Shown piece by piece: positions 6,742 through 14,108 of a stretch of 25,637 nucleotides of DNA. Made by a program: the position numbers and the translations under genes. Origin of the DNA: VMSU01 sp031400755 (lineage in GTDB: Bacteria > Desulfobacterota > Desulfobulbia > Desulfobulbales > VMSU01). Each line of letters starts with the position of its first letter. Position 1 is the stretch's first letter. The stretch lies in the NCBI GenBank assembly GCA_031400755.1, contig JANNQL010000139.1:1-25637 (forward strand). Direction: 5' to 3'. Below the pieces are notes generated by a model. That model was not told where the DNA came from and did no database searches. It saw nothing but the letters and a program-made list of their open reading frames with translations.

Positions 6742-7905
6742 TCAGTACAACAGATAAGGCCGCCGCGCCTCGGCGAAAGCAGCCAGCCCCTCTTGCCAGC
6801 CGCTTTCCAGCTCAAGCAGCGAGCGGCCCGCCACCAGCTCATGGCGGATGGCGCTATCCCCCAGGATCAGATCAAGGGGCGTCCGCACAAATTCATACTC
6901 ATAGGGAGGCTCCTTCAACTGGAACTGCTCAGGATAAAGTGTCATAATCGCCGCAAGTATCGCCAAACTGGTCCGATAGGGCAAAAAATCGCGGGCCTCA
7001 GTGACATGGATCTGAAAACCAACACAGACCTCATTGCGAAACTTGTTCGCGGTCGGCTCAAAACAGACCGGCCTGAGGACGCAGCCCGGCAGCGGCGTCT
7101 GTTGCAGGTGGGCCAGCATGGCGTCATGCCGGATGAAGGGCGCCCCAAACAGCTCAAACGGCAGGGTGGTGCCGCGCCCTTCCGAGATGTTGGTCCCCTC
7201 CCAAAGAACCTGGCCAGGATAGACCAGGGCCGCGGCATAGGTGGGCATATTGGGCGACGGAAAGACCCAGGGCTGGCCGCAATCAGGGAAGTGCATCTCG
7301 CGCCGCCAGCCGGCCATGCGGACAACGCTCAACTCGGCCGGGGTGGCAATTCTGGCGTTTAAGAAGAGGGCCAGCTCGGCAAAAGTCAGGCCGTGGCGCA
7401 TGGGCAACGCGTCGATGCCGACAAAGGAGCGGCAGTCGTCCTGCAGGACATTGCCCTCCATGGCCGCACCGCCGATGGGGTTTGGCCGGTCGAGGACCAC
7501 CACTTTTTTGCCGAGACGGGCCGCCTCCTCCAGGCAGTAGGCCAGGGTGGACATGAAGGTGTAGACCCTGGTGCCGACGTCAAAGATATCCACCAACAGG
7601 ACATCGAGCTGGTCGAACATCGCCTCATCAGGCCGCCGGGTATCACCATAGAGGCTGAAGACCGGCCTCCCCTGCCCGTCGCGGCCATGACCGGACTCGA
7701 TCATGTTATCCTGCTTCTCGGCAAAGAAGCCGTGCTGGGGCGTAAACAGGCAACGCAACTGGCCGGGCAGGGCCTGGTCGATCAGCTCCCGGCTATGGCG
7801 GAAGTGGCGGTCCACCGAGGCCTGATTGCAGAGCAGGCCAAGCCGCTGGCCCTTGAGCCAGGCCGGGGGGGCCTTGATAAATTCTTCGATTCCCAGTGAA
7901 ATCAT
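6742..7905 (-). CDS. DUF1343 / NamZ-type exo-beta-N-acetylmuramidase
   Basis: A 387-residue protein of the DUF1343 family. Characterised members (NamZ, glycoside hydrolase family GH171) remove terminal N-acetylmuramic acid from peptidoglycan fragments. Conserved blocks visible: LLCNQASVD near 24-32, FTPQHGFFAEKQ at 54-65 with the following ESGHGRDGQGRPVFSLYG, VDIFDVGTRVYTFMST at 105-120, LDRPNPIGG at 138-146, LPMRHGLTFAEL at 167-178, and WEGTNISEGRGTTLPFE at 235-251. The visible start shows no signal peptide or lipobox, whereas periplasmic or secreted versions are known. This copy could therefore be cytosolic and act on imported muropeptides. There is no convincing ribosome-binding site at the chosen ATG. 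It is on the same strand as dedA with a 121-nt gap. Confidence 0.88.
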   Translation of the reverse strand: MISLGIEEFIKAPPAWLKGQRLGLLCNQASVDRHFRHSRELIDQALPGQLRCLFTPQHGFFAEKQDNMIESGHGRDGQGRPVFSLYGDTRRPDEAMFDQLDVLLVDIFDVGTRVYTFMSTLAYCLEEAARLGKKVVVLDRPNPIGGAAMEGNVLQDDCRSFVGIDALPMRHGLTFAELALFLNARIATPAELSVVRMAGWRREMHFPDCGQPWVFPSPNMPTYAAALVYPGQVLWEGTNISEGRGTTLPFELFGAPFIRHDAMLAHLQQTPLPGCVLRPVCFEPTANKFRNEVCVGFQIHVTEARDFLPYRTSLAILAAIMTLYPEQFQLKEPPYEYEFVRTPLDLILGDSAIRHELVAGRSLLELESGWQEGLAAFAEARRPYLLY

Positions 7906-7937
7906 GATGATAAAAGGCTAAAGGTAATTTTAAGAAT

Positions 7938-8020
7938 CCAGAAGTCAGAAATCAGGAGAAGAGACAGGCCGCTTTATCGCCGGGGCAAGATATTCTGTCT
8001 TCTGACTCCTGTCTTCTCAG
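7938..8020. repeat. Imperfect inverted repeat of GAAGTCAG / CTGACTTC type
   Basis: The left part (7938-7968, containing CAGAAGTCAGAAATCAGGAG and then AGAGACAG) is a rough reverse complement of the right part (7992-8020, containing CTGTCTTCTGACTCCTGTC). The spacer is about 23 nt. It sits in the 269-nt divergent gap between namZ and cooC. It probably belongs to a dispersed palindromic repeat family; no other copy is in the window. Confidence 0.55.
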
Positions 8021-8077
8021 CAGTTCTGCGGAATCCATCATAAACACCAACATCCGCTTATTAATCAAGAAAAAACC

Positions 8078-8105
8078 TTCCAGCCCGCTTTTTTTACGTT
8101 ATAAT
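8078..8105 (+). promoter_or_regulatory. Probable sigma70-type promoter for cooC
   Basis: A consensus -10 TATAAT at 8100-8105 is preceded by a weak -35-like TTCCAG at 8078-8083 with 16-nt spacing, in an AT-rich patch about 70 nt before the cooC start. The -10 is convincing; the -35 is poor. Confidence 0.45.
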
Positions 8106-8174
8106 TGCAATCGACCTGTCCGAAAACAAGGCCATGCATCTTCAAACCCATTAAAATCGACCAAAGGACCACCC

Positions 8175-8927
8175 ATGAAAATAGCAATCAGCGGCAAGGG
8201 CGGCGTTGGCAAGACCACCATCATGGCGCTCTTGGCCCATCATCTGAAAAGGACCTACAAGGAAGTGCTGGTCATTGATGCCGATCCCAGCCCGCACATG
8301 GCCCAGACCCTTGGCATTGAAAATCCCGAGAGGATCACCGCCATCGCCGACATGAAAGACATGCTGCGCGAACGATCCGGCTATACCGAGGGTTCGCCGT
8401 TCTACAACATCAATCCGGAGATCGACGACCTGCCGGGGCGCTTCATGCTGGAAAAAGACGGCATCAAACTCATGGTGCTGGGTGCCATCCAGGCCGGCAA
8501 CAAGGGCTGCGCCTGCGCCGAAAACACCGTCTTGAAACGCCTGCTCACGAAGCTCCTGCTCAAGGCCGACCAGGCCGTGCTGCTTGACATGGAGGCCGGG
8601 GTCGAGCACCTGGGCCGCGGCACCATCGCCGGTGCCGACCACCTGCTGGTGGTGGTCATCCCCTCCACCTCCAGCGTGCGCACCGCCTTGAAGATCCAGA
8701 AACTGGCCCACGACGTCCGCATCCCCAAGGTCTCCTTTGTCGCGAACAGCGTCATGGGGCCGGAAGACGTGAGCTTTATCGAGGCGCAGCTGAACGCCCC
8801 GCTCATCGCCTCTTTCCCCGACTCCCAGGAGATCAGGATGGCCGAACGCCGCGGCACTGCCATCACAAGCCTGGCCGCGTCCTTTGCCGTGCCGCTGCAG
8901 AAAATCGTCGAGGTAATCAGCGTATGA
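8175..8927 (+). CDS. cooC: CooC-type carbon monoxide dehydrogenase maturation ATPase
   Basis: A 250-residue MinD/SIMIBI-class P-loop ATPase that inserts nickel into the C-cluster of CO dehydrogenase or acetyl-CoA synthase. Seen here: deviant Walker A GKGGVGKTT at 7-15 with signature Lys8, switch I region VIDADPSPHMAQTLG at 33-47, and the CooC-specific GCACAENTVL (C112, C114), whose C-x-C pair binds metal at the dimer interface. The block LLDMEAGVEHLGRGT at 136-150 supplies the Walker B aspartate D139. AAAGGA lies 6 nt before the ATG. No cooS, acsB or other CODH gene is in the window, so the client enzyme must be encoded elsewhere. The C-x-C motif favours CooC over MinD or NifH-like paralogues. 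Confidence 0.9.
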   Translation: MKIAISGKGGVGKTTIMALLAHHLKRTYKEVLVIDADPSPHMAQTLGIENPERITAIADMKDMLRERSGYTEGSPFYNINPEIDDLPGRFMLEKDGIKLMVLGAIQAGNKGCACAENTVLKRLLTKLLLKADQAVLLDMEAGVEHLGRGTIAGADHLLVVVIPSTSSVRTALKIQKLAHDVRIPKVSFVANSVMGPEDVSFIEAQLNAPLIASFPDSQEIRMAERRGTAITSLAASFAVPLQKIVEVISV

Positions 8928-8946
8928 TCTAAAACAACAAGTAGCC

Positions 8947-9031
8947 CGTCATGCCGGACCTAATCCGGCATCCAGAAAACGGCCGGACACCAGGAGTACT
9001 GGATTCCGGCTAAGACCATGCCGGAATGACG
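8947..9031. repeat. GTCAT-CCGG-family inverted repeat, copy 1
   Basis: The outer ends are CGTCATGCCGG (8947) and CCGGAATGACG (ending 9031), with internal TCCGGCATCCAG and CTGGATTCCGG. It is an imperfect palindrome of 85 bp between cooC and rmuC. A related copy at 13999-14072 shares the CGTCATTCC / GGAATGACG ends and the ATCCAG / GGATTCCGG internal words. Confidence 0.75.
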
Positions 9032-9112
9032 ACAGGGAATACCCCATGCCCTCTGTAGTTTGCTGTTTTATCCATTTTGCACACTCACCCAATCAATCAA
9101 TGACTTCCCCTC

Positions 9113-10534
9113 ATGCCAATGACGCCCCTTGATTTCGGTATCGGTTTCCTGGCCGGTCTGCTGCTGACTGGCGCTTTAAGCTGGCTCCTGGTCCGCGAAC
9201 AGCGCAAAGGCCTGGCCGCCAAAGCCCAGGCCGACGAGCTGATCTTTAAGGAACGGTTGACCACCAAGGACGCCACCATCGCTGAACTGGGCCGCCGCTT
9301 GGAGACCGTCCACAGCCAGCTCGTCGAGGCCCGTAACGCCCTGCTCAGGCAAAGCGCGATCACCGCCGACGGCCGGGAACGGATTGTCGCCCTCGAAACC
9401 CAGCTCGACGAACTAAATCGCCATAGCAGCGCCCAGGCTGAGATGATCAGCCGTTCGCGACTGGAATTGACCGATACCTTCAAGGCCCTGGCCGCCGATA
9501 TCTTGAAAAGCAACAACCAGTCCTTTCTCTCTTTGGCCAGCTCGTCCTTTGCCACCCTGCAACGCCAGGCCGAACACGACCTGGAGAAACGCAGCCAGTC
9601 GATCCAGGAGCTGTTCAAACCGGTCCACGAGACGCTTTCTAAGGTTGACCAACAGATACGCCAAGTGGAAAAAGACCGGATCGAGACAGCAAGCTCACTC
9701 AACGAACAATTGAAGACCCTGGCTGGCGCCCAAATCCGCCTGCAAAGTGAGACCGCCAATCTGACCCAGGCCCTGCGCAACCCGACCGTCCGCGGCCGCT
9801 GGGGAGAGATCCAGCTCCGGCGGGTGGTTGAATTGGCCGGCATGCTGGAGTATTGCGATTTTTATCAGCAGCAGTCGGTTAGCGCCGACAGCGGCAGACT
9901 GCGGCCCGACCTGTTGATCAGGCTCCCAAACAGCAAAGAGATCGTGGTTGACTCGAAGACCGTGCTGCACGCCTACCTGGAGGCCCAGGAGACCAATGAC
10001 CCGGAGGTGCGGCTTGCCAAACTGCGCCAGCACGCCCGCCATGTCCGCACCCACATCGGCCAGCTGGCCGCCAAGAGTTATTGGGAGCAGTTCAAGGACT
10101 CCCCGGAATTTGTCGTCCTCTTCCTGCCCGGCGAGAACTTTTTCAGCGCCGCTCTCGAGCAGGATCCCTCCCTGATCGAATATGGGGTCGATCAGCGGGT
10201 GATCATGGCCACCCCCACCACCCTGATCGCCCTGCTGCGGGCGGTGTCCTACGGCTGGCGTCAGGAGCAACTGACCAAGAACGCCCAGCTCATCGGCGAA
10301 CTGGGCAAGACCTTGCATGCCCGTTTGGGCGTCCTATCCGGTCACTTCGTAGAGATTCAAAAAGGCCTGGACCGGACTGTGCAGGCCTACAATAATGCGG
10401 TGGGCTCCTTTGAAACCCGGGTCATGGTGGCAGCCAGAAAATTTACCGAACTCGACCCCCTGCTTAGTCAGAACCCAAACCCGCCGCCGATACTTGATCG
10501 CATCCCACGACCGCCGCTTAACCAGGAAGAATGA
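9113..10534 (+). CDS. rmuC: RmuC family DNA recombination protein
   Basis: A 473-residue RmuC homologue. The family limits inversions and other rearrangements at short inverted repeats and carries a PD-(D/E)XK nuclease-like core. Seen here: one N-terminal membrane anchor (about 8-27), a long charged coiled coil (about 30-215), then the RmuC core from about 220. The core has NPTVRGRWGEIQLRRVVELA (223-242), YQQQSV and RPDLLIRLPNSKEIVVDSKT (264-283, with the acidic/Lys residues of the nuclease fold), and VVLFLPGE further on. ATGs occur at codons 1 and 3 with no strong ribosome-binding site, so the exact start may shift by two residues. It is transcribed with the gene neighbourhood but has its own function. 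Confidence 0.95.
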   Translation: MPMTPLDFGIGFLAGLLLTGALSWLLVREQRKGLAAKAQADELIFKERLTTKDATIAELGRRLETVHSQLVEARNALLRQSAITADGRERIVALETQLDELNRHSSAQAEMISRSRLELTDTFKALAADILKSNNQSFLSLASSSFATLQRQAEHDLEKRSQSIQELFKPVHETLSKVDQQIRQVEKDRIETASSLNEQLKTLAGAQIRLQSETANLTQALRNPTVRGRWGEIQLRRVVELAGMLEYCDFYQQQSVSADSGRLRPDLLIRLPNSKEIVVDSKTVLHAYLEAQETNDPEVRLAKLRQHARHVRTHIGQLAAKSYWEQFKDSPEFVVLFLPGENFFSAALEQDPSLIEYGVDQRVIMATPTTLIALLRAVSYGWRQEQLTKNAQLIGELGKTLHARLGVLSGHFVEIQKGLDRTVQAYNNAVGSFETRVMVAARKFTELDPLLSQNPNPPPILDRIPRPPLNQEE

Positions 10535-10576
10535 GGCCAGGCTCAGATATTTTTTCATTCTGCACCATATTTAGGG

Positions 10577-10605
10577 TTGCCCAAATCATGGCTCGTTTTT
10601 ATAGT
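10577..10605 (+). promoter_or_regulatory. Probable promoter of gap
   Basis: A -35-like TTGCCC at 10577-10582 and a -10 TATAGT at 10600-10605 with 17-nt spacing. This places a start near 10612 and gives gap an untranslated leader of about 145 nt containing the hairpin at 10624-10660. Confidence 0.55.
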
Positions 10606-10623
10606 GCCTCCCAAAGAGACACT

Positions 10624-10660
10624 GGTCAGAGTCCCCCGCAAATTGTGGAGGACTCTGACC
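10624..10660 (+). promoter_or_regulatory. Perfect 11-bp hairpin in the gap leader
   Basis: GGTCAGAGTCC (10624-10634) pairs perfectly with GGACTCTGACC (10650-10660) across a 15-nt loop. A second small stem, TCTCC-TCGAT-GGAGA, follows at about 10665-10679. There is no T-run directly after, so it is not a simple terminator. Its place between the putative promoter and the gap start suggests an operator or an RNA leader structure. The ribosome-binding site AAGGAGAG precedes the gap ATG at 10757. Confidence 0.5.
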
Positions 10661-10756
10661 TGAATCTCCTCGATGGAGACAATTCCAGCGCCAGCAGTCA
10701 ACAGAACAACCTCAGCAAACTTTTTTTTCAGGTAAACCAGCAAGGAGAGATTAGGA

Positions 10757-11971
10757 ATGAAATTAGGCATCAACGGCCTTGGCCGGATCGGCAAACTTTC
10801 TGTATGGCATCATTCAGGCAGAAAATTCTTCTCTGAAATTGTCGTCAATATTGGCCGGGAGGTTGGCCAGGGCCTGCACGACCTCGCCGCCGCCATTGAA
10901 CGGGACAGCACCTACGGCAAGCTCAGCAATTACCTCTATGGTTTCAAAGGCGGCCGGGTCATTGAAAATCTTAACGAGGCCACCGGCTCCATGACCGTCA
11001 ACGGCGTGCCGCTCACCATCCTGCGCCAGTCCCGTAACCCTTCAGATATCAAGTGGAAGGAGAACGGCGTGCGTCTGGTGGTGGACACCACCGGTGTCTT
11101 TAGCGATCCCACCGCCGATGCCGAATCCCCTAAGGGAGCACTGCGTGGCCACCTGAAGGCCGGCGCCGAAAAGGTCATCTTATCTGCACCCTTCAAGATC
11201 AAAGCCAAAGGTCTCAATATGCCGGACGACGCGGTGACCACGGTCATGGGCATCAACACCGACGATTACATCCCCACCAAGCACAGCCTGATCTCCGCGG
11301 CCTCCTGCACCACCACCTGCCTGTCATACATGATCAAACCGCTGATGGAGCATTTCGGGGCGGACAATTTCCTCTCCGCCTCCATGGTCACCATCCACGC
11401 CGCCACCGGCAGCCAGCAGGTCTTAGACCGCCTGCCCAAGGGCGGCGCCACCGACCTGCGCAAAAATCGCAGCATCTTAAATAACATCATCCTGACCACC
11501 ACCGGTGCCGCCAAGGCCCTGAAACTGGTCATTCCGGAGATGGGCAGCATCGGCTTCATCGCCGAATCGGTGCGCATCCCGACCTCAACCGGCTCGCTGA
11601 TCATCCTGGTGATCAACTTCCAGGATGACCCGCAGAACCCGATCAAACGCGACCTGATCAATTCGATCTACCGCAACTACGCGGCCCATTCGCCCTATCT
11701 GGTCTACACCGACGAGCAGAATGTTTCCTCCGACGTCATCGGCACGCCGTTTGCCGCCGCCATCATCGAGGGCACCGAGAACCATACCCGCACCGCCTCC
11801 ATCAAGGTCAACCTCAAAAAACTGGGCATCGGCTGCTTAAACGATCAGCCGGACATCCTCGACATCCCGGTCACCCAGACCGTGATTTATGGCTGGTACG
11901 ACAATGAACTGGGCAGCTACACCAATATGCTGGCCGACCGCTCCGTCTCCATCGCCGAACAGATGGTCTGA
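10757..11971 (+). CDS. gap: Glyceraldehyde-3-phosphate dehydrogenase, divergent long form
   Basis: Oxidises glyceraldehyde 3-phosphate to 1,3-bisphosphoglycerate (and the reverse). It has 404 residues against about 330-340 for common GapA. Seen here: nucleotide-binding GINGLGRIGKL at 4-14, catalytic Cys184 in SAASCTTTCLS (usual motif SNASCTTNC), catalytic His214 in TIHAATGSQ, TTTGAAKAL at 247-255 and WYDNELGSY at 380-388. Two normally conserved Asn residues around the active-site Cys are Ala and Thr here. Extra length is spread through the N-terminal half. With pgk and tpiA downstream on the same strand it clearly belongs to the triose-phosphate segment of glycolysis or gluconeogenesis. Cofactor preference is not deducible with confidence. 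Confidence 0.95.
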   Translation: MKLGINGLGRIGKLSVWHHSGRKFFSEIVVNIGREVGQGLHDLAAAIERDSTYGKLSNYLYGFKGGRVIENLNEATGSMTVNGVPLTILRQSRNPSDIKWKENGVRLVVDTTGVFSDPTADAESPKGALRGHLKAGAEKVILSAPFKIKAKGLNMPDDAVTTVMGINTDDYIPTKHSLISAASCTTTCLSYMIKPLMEHFGADNFLSASMVTIHAATGSQQVLDRLPKGGATDLRKNRSILNNIILTTTGAAKALKLVIPEMGSIGFIAESVRIPTSTGSLIILVINFQDDPQNPIKRDLINSIYRNYAAHSPYLVYTDEQNVSSDVIGTPFAAAIIEGTENHTRTASIKVNLKKLGIGCLNDQPDILDIPVTQTVIYGWYDNELGSYTNMLADRSVSIAEQMV

Positions 11972-12004
11972 GCTGTCGCCTTGGCCGTGCCTGGCGCCAC
12001 CCCC

Positions 12005-12445
12005 ATGATCAGCCGCCCGGCCCCGACCGATCTGCCCGGCCTCTGGGCCATCGAGCAGACCCTGGTCGGGCCGTGGCCCTATGGCCAAATTGAGGAAGAG
12101 TTGACCATAGGCCATGGCTGGCAGCTGGTCGCTAAAGACGCTGACGGCCAAGTGCTGGGCTATATCTTCGGCAGCACCGTCATCGACGAGGCCGAGATCC
12201 GCAAGCTCGCAGTAGCTGAGTCCTCTCGGCGACAAGGGATTGCCAATCACCTGCTGACCGCCGCTTGTGAGCATCTCACCCTCCTAAAAATCACGACTTG
12301 CTTTCTCGAACTGCGCGCCTCAAACCTAGCGGCGCTCCAACTCTACCAAAAAAATGGGTTCAAAATCATCGGCCAGCGCCAAGGCTACTATTCACTGCCG
12401 ACCGAGGATGCCCTTGTCCTCAAAAAATCATTCCTCCACAAATAG
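12005..12445 (+). CDS. GNAT acetyltransferase, RimI-like
   Basis: A 146-residue GNAT protein resembling RimI, which acetylates the N-terminus of ribosomal protein S18 using acetyl-CoA. Seen here: the acetyl-CoA-binding segment EIRKLAVAESSRRQGIANHLL (motif A, R/Q-x-x-G-x-A form), then ELRASNLAALQLYQKNGF (motif B), then RQGYYS and EDALVLKK, the typical RimI ending. I use the ATG at 12005; a TTG at 11981 would add eight residues. No clear ribosome-binding site is visible. It begins 33 nt after gap stops and is probably cotranscribed. RimI identity is an inference; many GNATs share this layout. Confidence 0.8.
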   Translation: MISRPAPTDLPGLWAIEQTLVGPWPYGQIEEELTIGHGWQLVAKDADGQVLGYIFGSTVIDEAEIRKLAVAESSRRQGIANHLLTAACEHLTLLKITTCFLELRASNLAALQLYQKNGFKIIGQRQGYYSLPTEDALVLKKSFLHK

Positions 12446-12528
12446 CTCTCGATTTGGTAAACTCACAGAGAGTTATTCAATAGGCGTGTTTTTTTAATAA
12501 GCAATAAACAAGGGGCGGACGTTTTGCT

Positions 12529-13728
12529 ATGGGCCTAAGTTTCTTATATGCATGGGAGTTGGGGGAGAACCTCGGGCACGTCGCGACATTCCCCCCGATC
12601 GCCAAACGCTTGCTGGCCGATGGCCACCGCGTCACCATCGCCGCGCGGGAAACGGCCACGGTGACCACATTTACCAGCCAGTTAAGCGCTCAACTCTTAC
12701 AAGCCCCCTACCTCACCGAAACACCGTCACCCAAGCCGCCCCTGAGCTACCCCGACATCCTGCTCCGTTTCGGCCTGGGGCAGCCCCACGTTCTGCAAGG
12801 ACACGTCGAAGCCTGGCGATCTATTTTCGAGCTCACCAAAGCTAATCTGATCATCGCCGACCATGCGCCGGCCGCTTTGGTTGCCGCCCGCACGACCAAT
12901 ATTCCGGTAATGCTTTTTAACTCCGGATTTTTTGTCCCGCCCCGCCAGACCCCGTTGCCGGCGCTGAGACCATGGCAACCACTGCCCAATCAACAACTTG
13001 TCGATATTGAACTGCGCCTCCTCAAGTCCATTAACCAGTGCCTGCACAGCTTTGACGCACCCCCAATCCAGGCGGCCTGGGAGCTGTTCGAGGTCGCGGA
13101 AACGACCTTGCTCGGCTTTCCCGAGTTCGATCACTATAACCGCCAAGGAAAAATCAGCTACTGGGGCTACTTTGGCAGCGCCGACATAAGCGATGCCCCG
13201 GCGTGGCCGGACCTCCCAGGCCAGAAAATATTTGCCTATCTGCGCGCCAAGTCCAAACATTTCGTTGACGCCGTCAACGCCCTGATTGTCGCCGGACAAC
13301 CGACCCTCATCTATTGCCCTGATGCCCCACCAGCCGTGCAACAGGCCTTGGCCGCCCAGCCCCACATCCACCACCTCACCCACCTGGTGAATCTTGCCCA
13401 TGCCGCAAAAATGACCGACCTGCTGGTGAGCTACGCCGGTTTCTTCACCACCGCCGCCTTCATTCACGCCGGCAAGCCGGTGCTGCTGCTCCCTCAGCAA
13501 CTTGAGCAGTTTCTTTTTGCCAAGCGGATCGAGAAAAACGGCTTCGGCCTGATGGTCCATCCCGAGCACGGCGGACAAGATACCGGCCTCAAACTGTCGC
13601 GCCTGCTCACCGAGCCTGTTTTCCGCAACAACGCCGAGACCTTCCGCCAGCGCTACATCAATTTTTCGCAAAACACCGTGGTCGACAACATCCTGCGCCG
13701 GATGCTGCAACTCGCCGGCAGCCCCTGA
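12529..13728 (+). CDS. GT1-like glycosyltransferase (GT-B fold)
   Basis: A 399-residue protein with the two-domain layout of UDP-glycosyltransferases of the GT1/MGT type. N-terminal acceptor domain: GENLGHVATFPPIAKRLLADGHRVT (12-36), the usual Gly/His-rich start in which the His is often the catalytic base, and LIIADHAPAALVAA at 107-120. C-terminal donor domain: DLLVSYAGFFTTAAFIHAGKPVLLLP at 297-322, corresponding to the family's G-x-G-T-x-x-E-x-L-x-x-G-x-P segment but lacking the usual Glu, followed by EQFLFAKRIEKNGFG. There is no signal peptide or membrane segment, so it is probably cytosolic. The acceptor is unknown. The location between gap and pgk gives no functional hint. Confidence 0.8.
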   Translation: MGLSFLYAWELGENLGHVATFPPIAKRLLADGHRVTIAARETATVTTFTSQLSAQLLQAPYLTETPSPKPPLSYPDILLRFGLGQPHVLQGHVEAWRSIFELTKANLIIADHAPAALVAARTTNIPVMLFNSGFFVPPRQTPLPALRPWQPLPNQQLVDIELRLLKSINQCLHSFDAPPIQAAWELFEVAETTLLGFPEFDHYNRQGKISYWGYFGSADISDAPAWPDLPGQKIFAYLRAKSKHFVDAVNALIVAGQPTLIYCPDAPPAVQQALAAQPHIHHLTHLVNLAHAAKMTDLLVSYAGFFTTAAFIHAGKPVLLLPQQLEQFLFAKRIEKNGFGLMVHPEHGGQDTGLKLSRLLTEPVFRNNAETFRQRYINFSQNTVVDNILRRMLQLAGSP

Positions 13729-13837
13729 CGGCAAAGATAATCTGCCGATGATCAGGTCCAGTGACCGTTATCAGTGACATCGGACCAAACAGGGTTTGTG
13801 GTCAAGCTCAAGTGCCCGTAAACTGCCATTTTATTCT

Positions 13838-13866
13838 TTGCACCACTCTTTAATAACTGCTATGCT
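13838..13866 (+). promoter_or_regulatory. Possible promoter of pgk-tpiA-secG
   Basis: TTGCAC at 13838-13843 and TATGCT at 13861-13866 with 17-nt spacing. The -10 matches consensus at five of six positions; the -35 matches only at TTG. Both repeat copies would lie in the resulting leader. Confidence 0.4.
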
Positions 13867-13881
13867 TTCATGCAGGGAGAG

Positions 13882-13916
13882 TCAGGTTGTTAGGCTGTAG
13901 GCTATTAGACTGTAGG
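13882..13916 (+). repeat. CAGGTTG-TTAGGCT family repeat, single arm
   Basis: TCAGGTTGTTAGGCTGTAGG followed by CTATTAGACTGTAGG matches the arms of the inverted repeat at 1521-1628 and the copy at 21229-21256. Here only one arm is visible, so it is a half element. Confidence 0.65.
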
Positions 13917-13998
13917 ATAATCATGCTGACCATGCCTGCTCGGCTCGGAATGCCATCCAAGTAACTGCAAATTTAATACTTGAATGATGACACTATAC

Positions 13999-14072
13999 CG
14001 TCATTCCCGCGCAGGCGGGAATCCAGAGATGACAGTGGATTCCGGGTCGCGCTTCGCTTGCCCGGAATGACG
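13999..14072. repeat. GTCATTCC-family inverted repeat, copy 2
   Basis: The ends CGTCATTCCCG and CGGAATGACG are reverse complements; internal words GCGGGAATCCAG and GTGGATTCCGGG repeat the pattern of the element at 8947-9031. It is 74 bp, located 36 nt before pgk. Confidence 0.8.
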
Positions 14073-14108
14073 TTTTGAATACAATTTGGAATAATCAGGG
14101 AGACATTA

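Larger units (their letters stand above)
13729..14108. other. 380-nt intergenic stretch before pgk
   Basis: No credible gene. It holds a probable promoter (13838-13866), one copy of the CAGGTTG repeat family (13882-13916), one GTCATTCC palindrome (13999-14072) and a good ribosome-binding site, GGGAGA, just before the pgk ATG. Confidence 0.7.

Noticed and set aside
10624..10660. Hairpin after rmuC as its intrinsic terminator
   Set aside because: There is no T-run after the stem, and a probable gap promoter lies upstream of it, so it more likely belongs to the gap leader.
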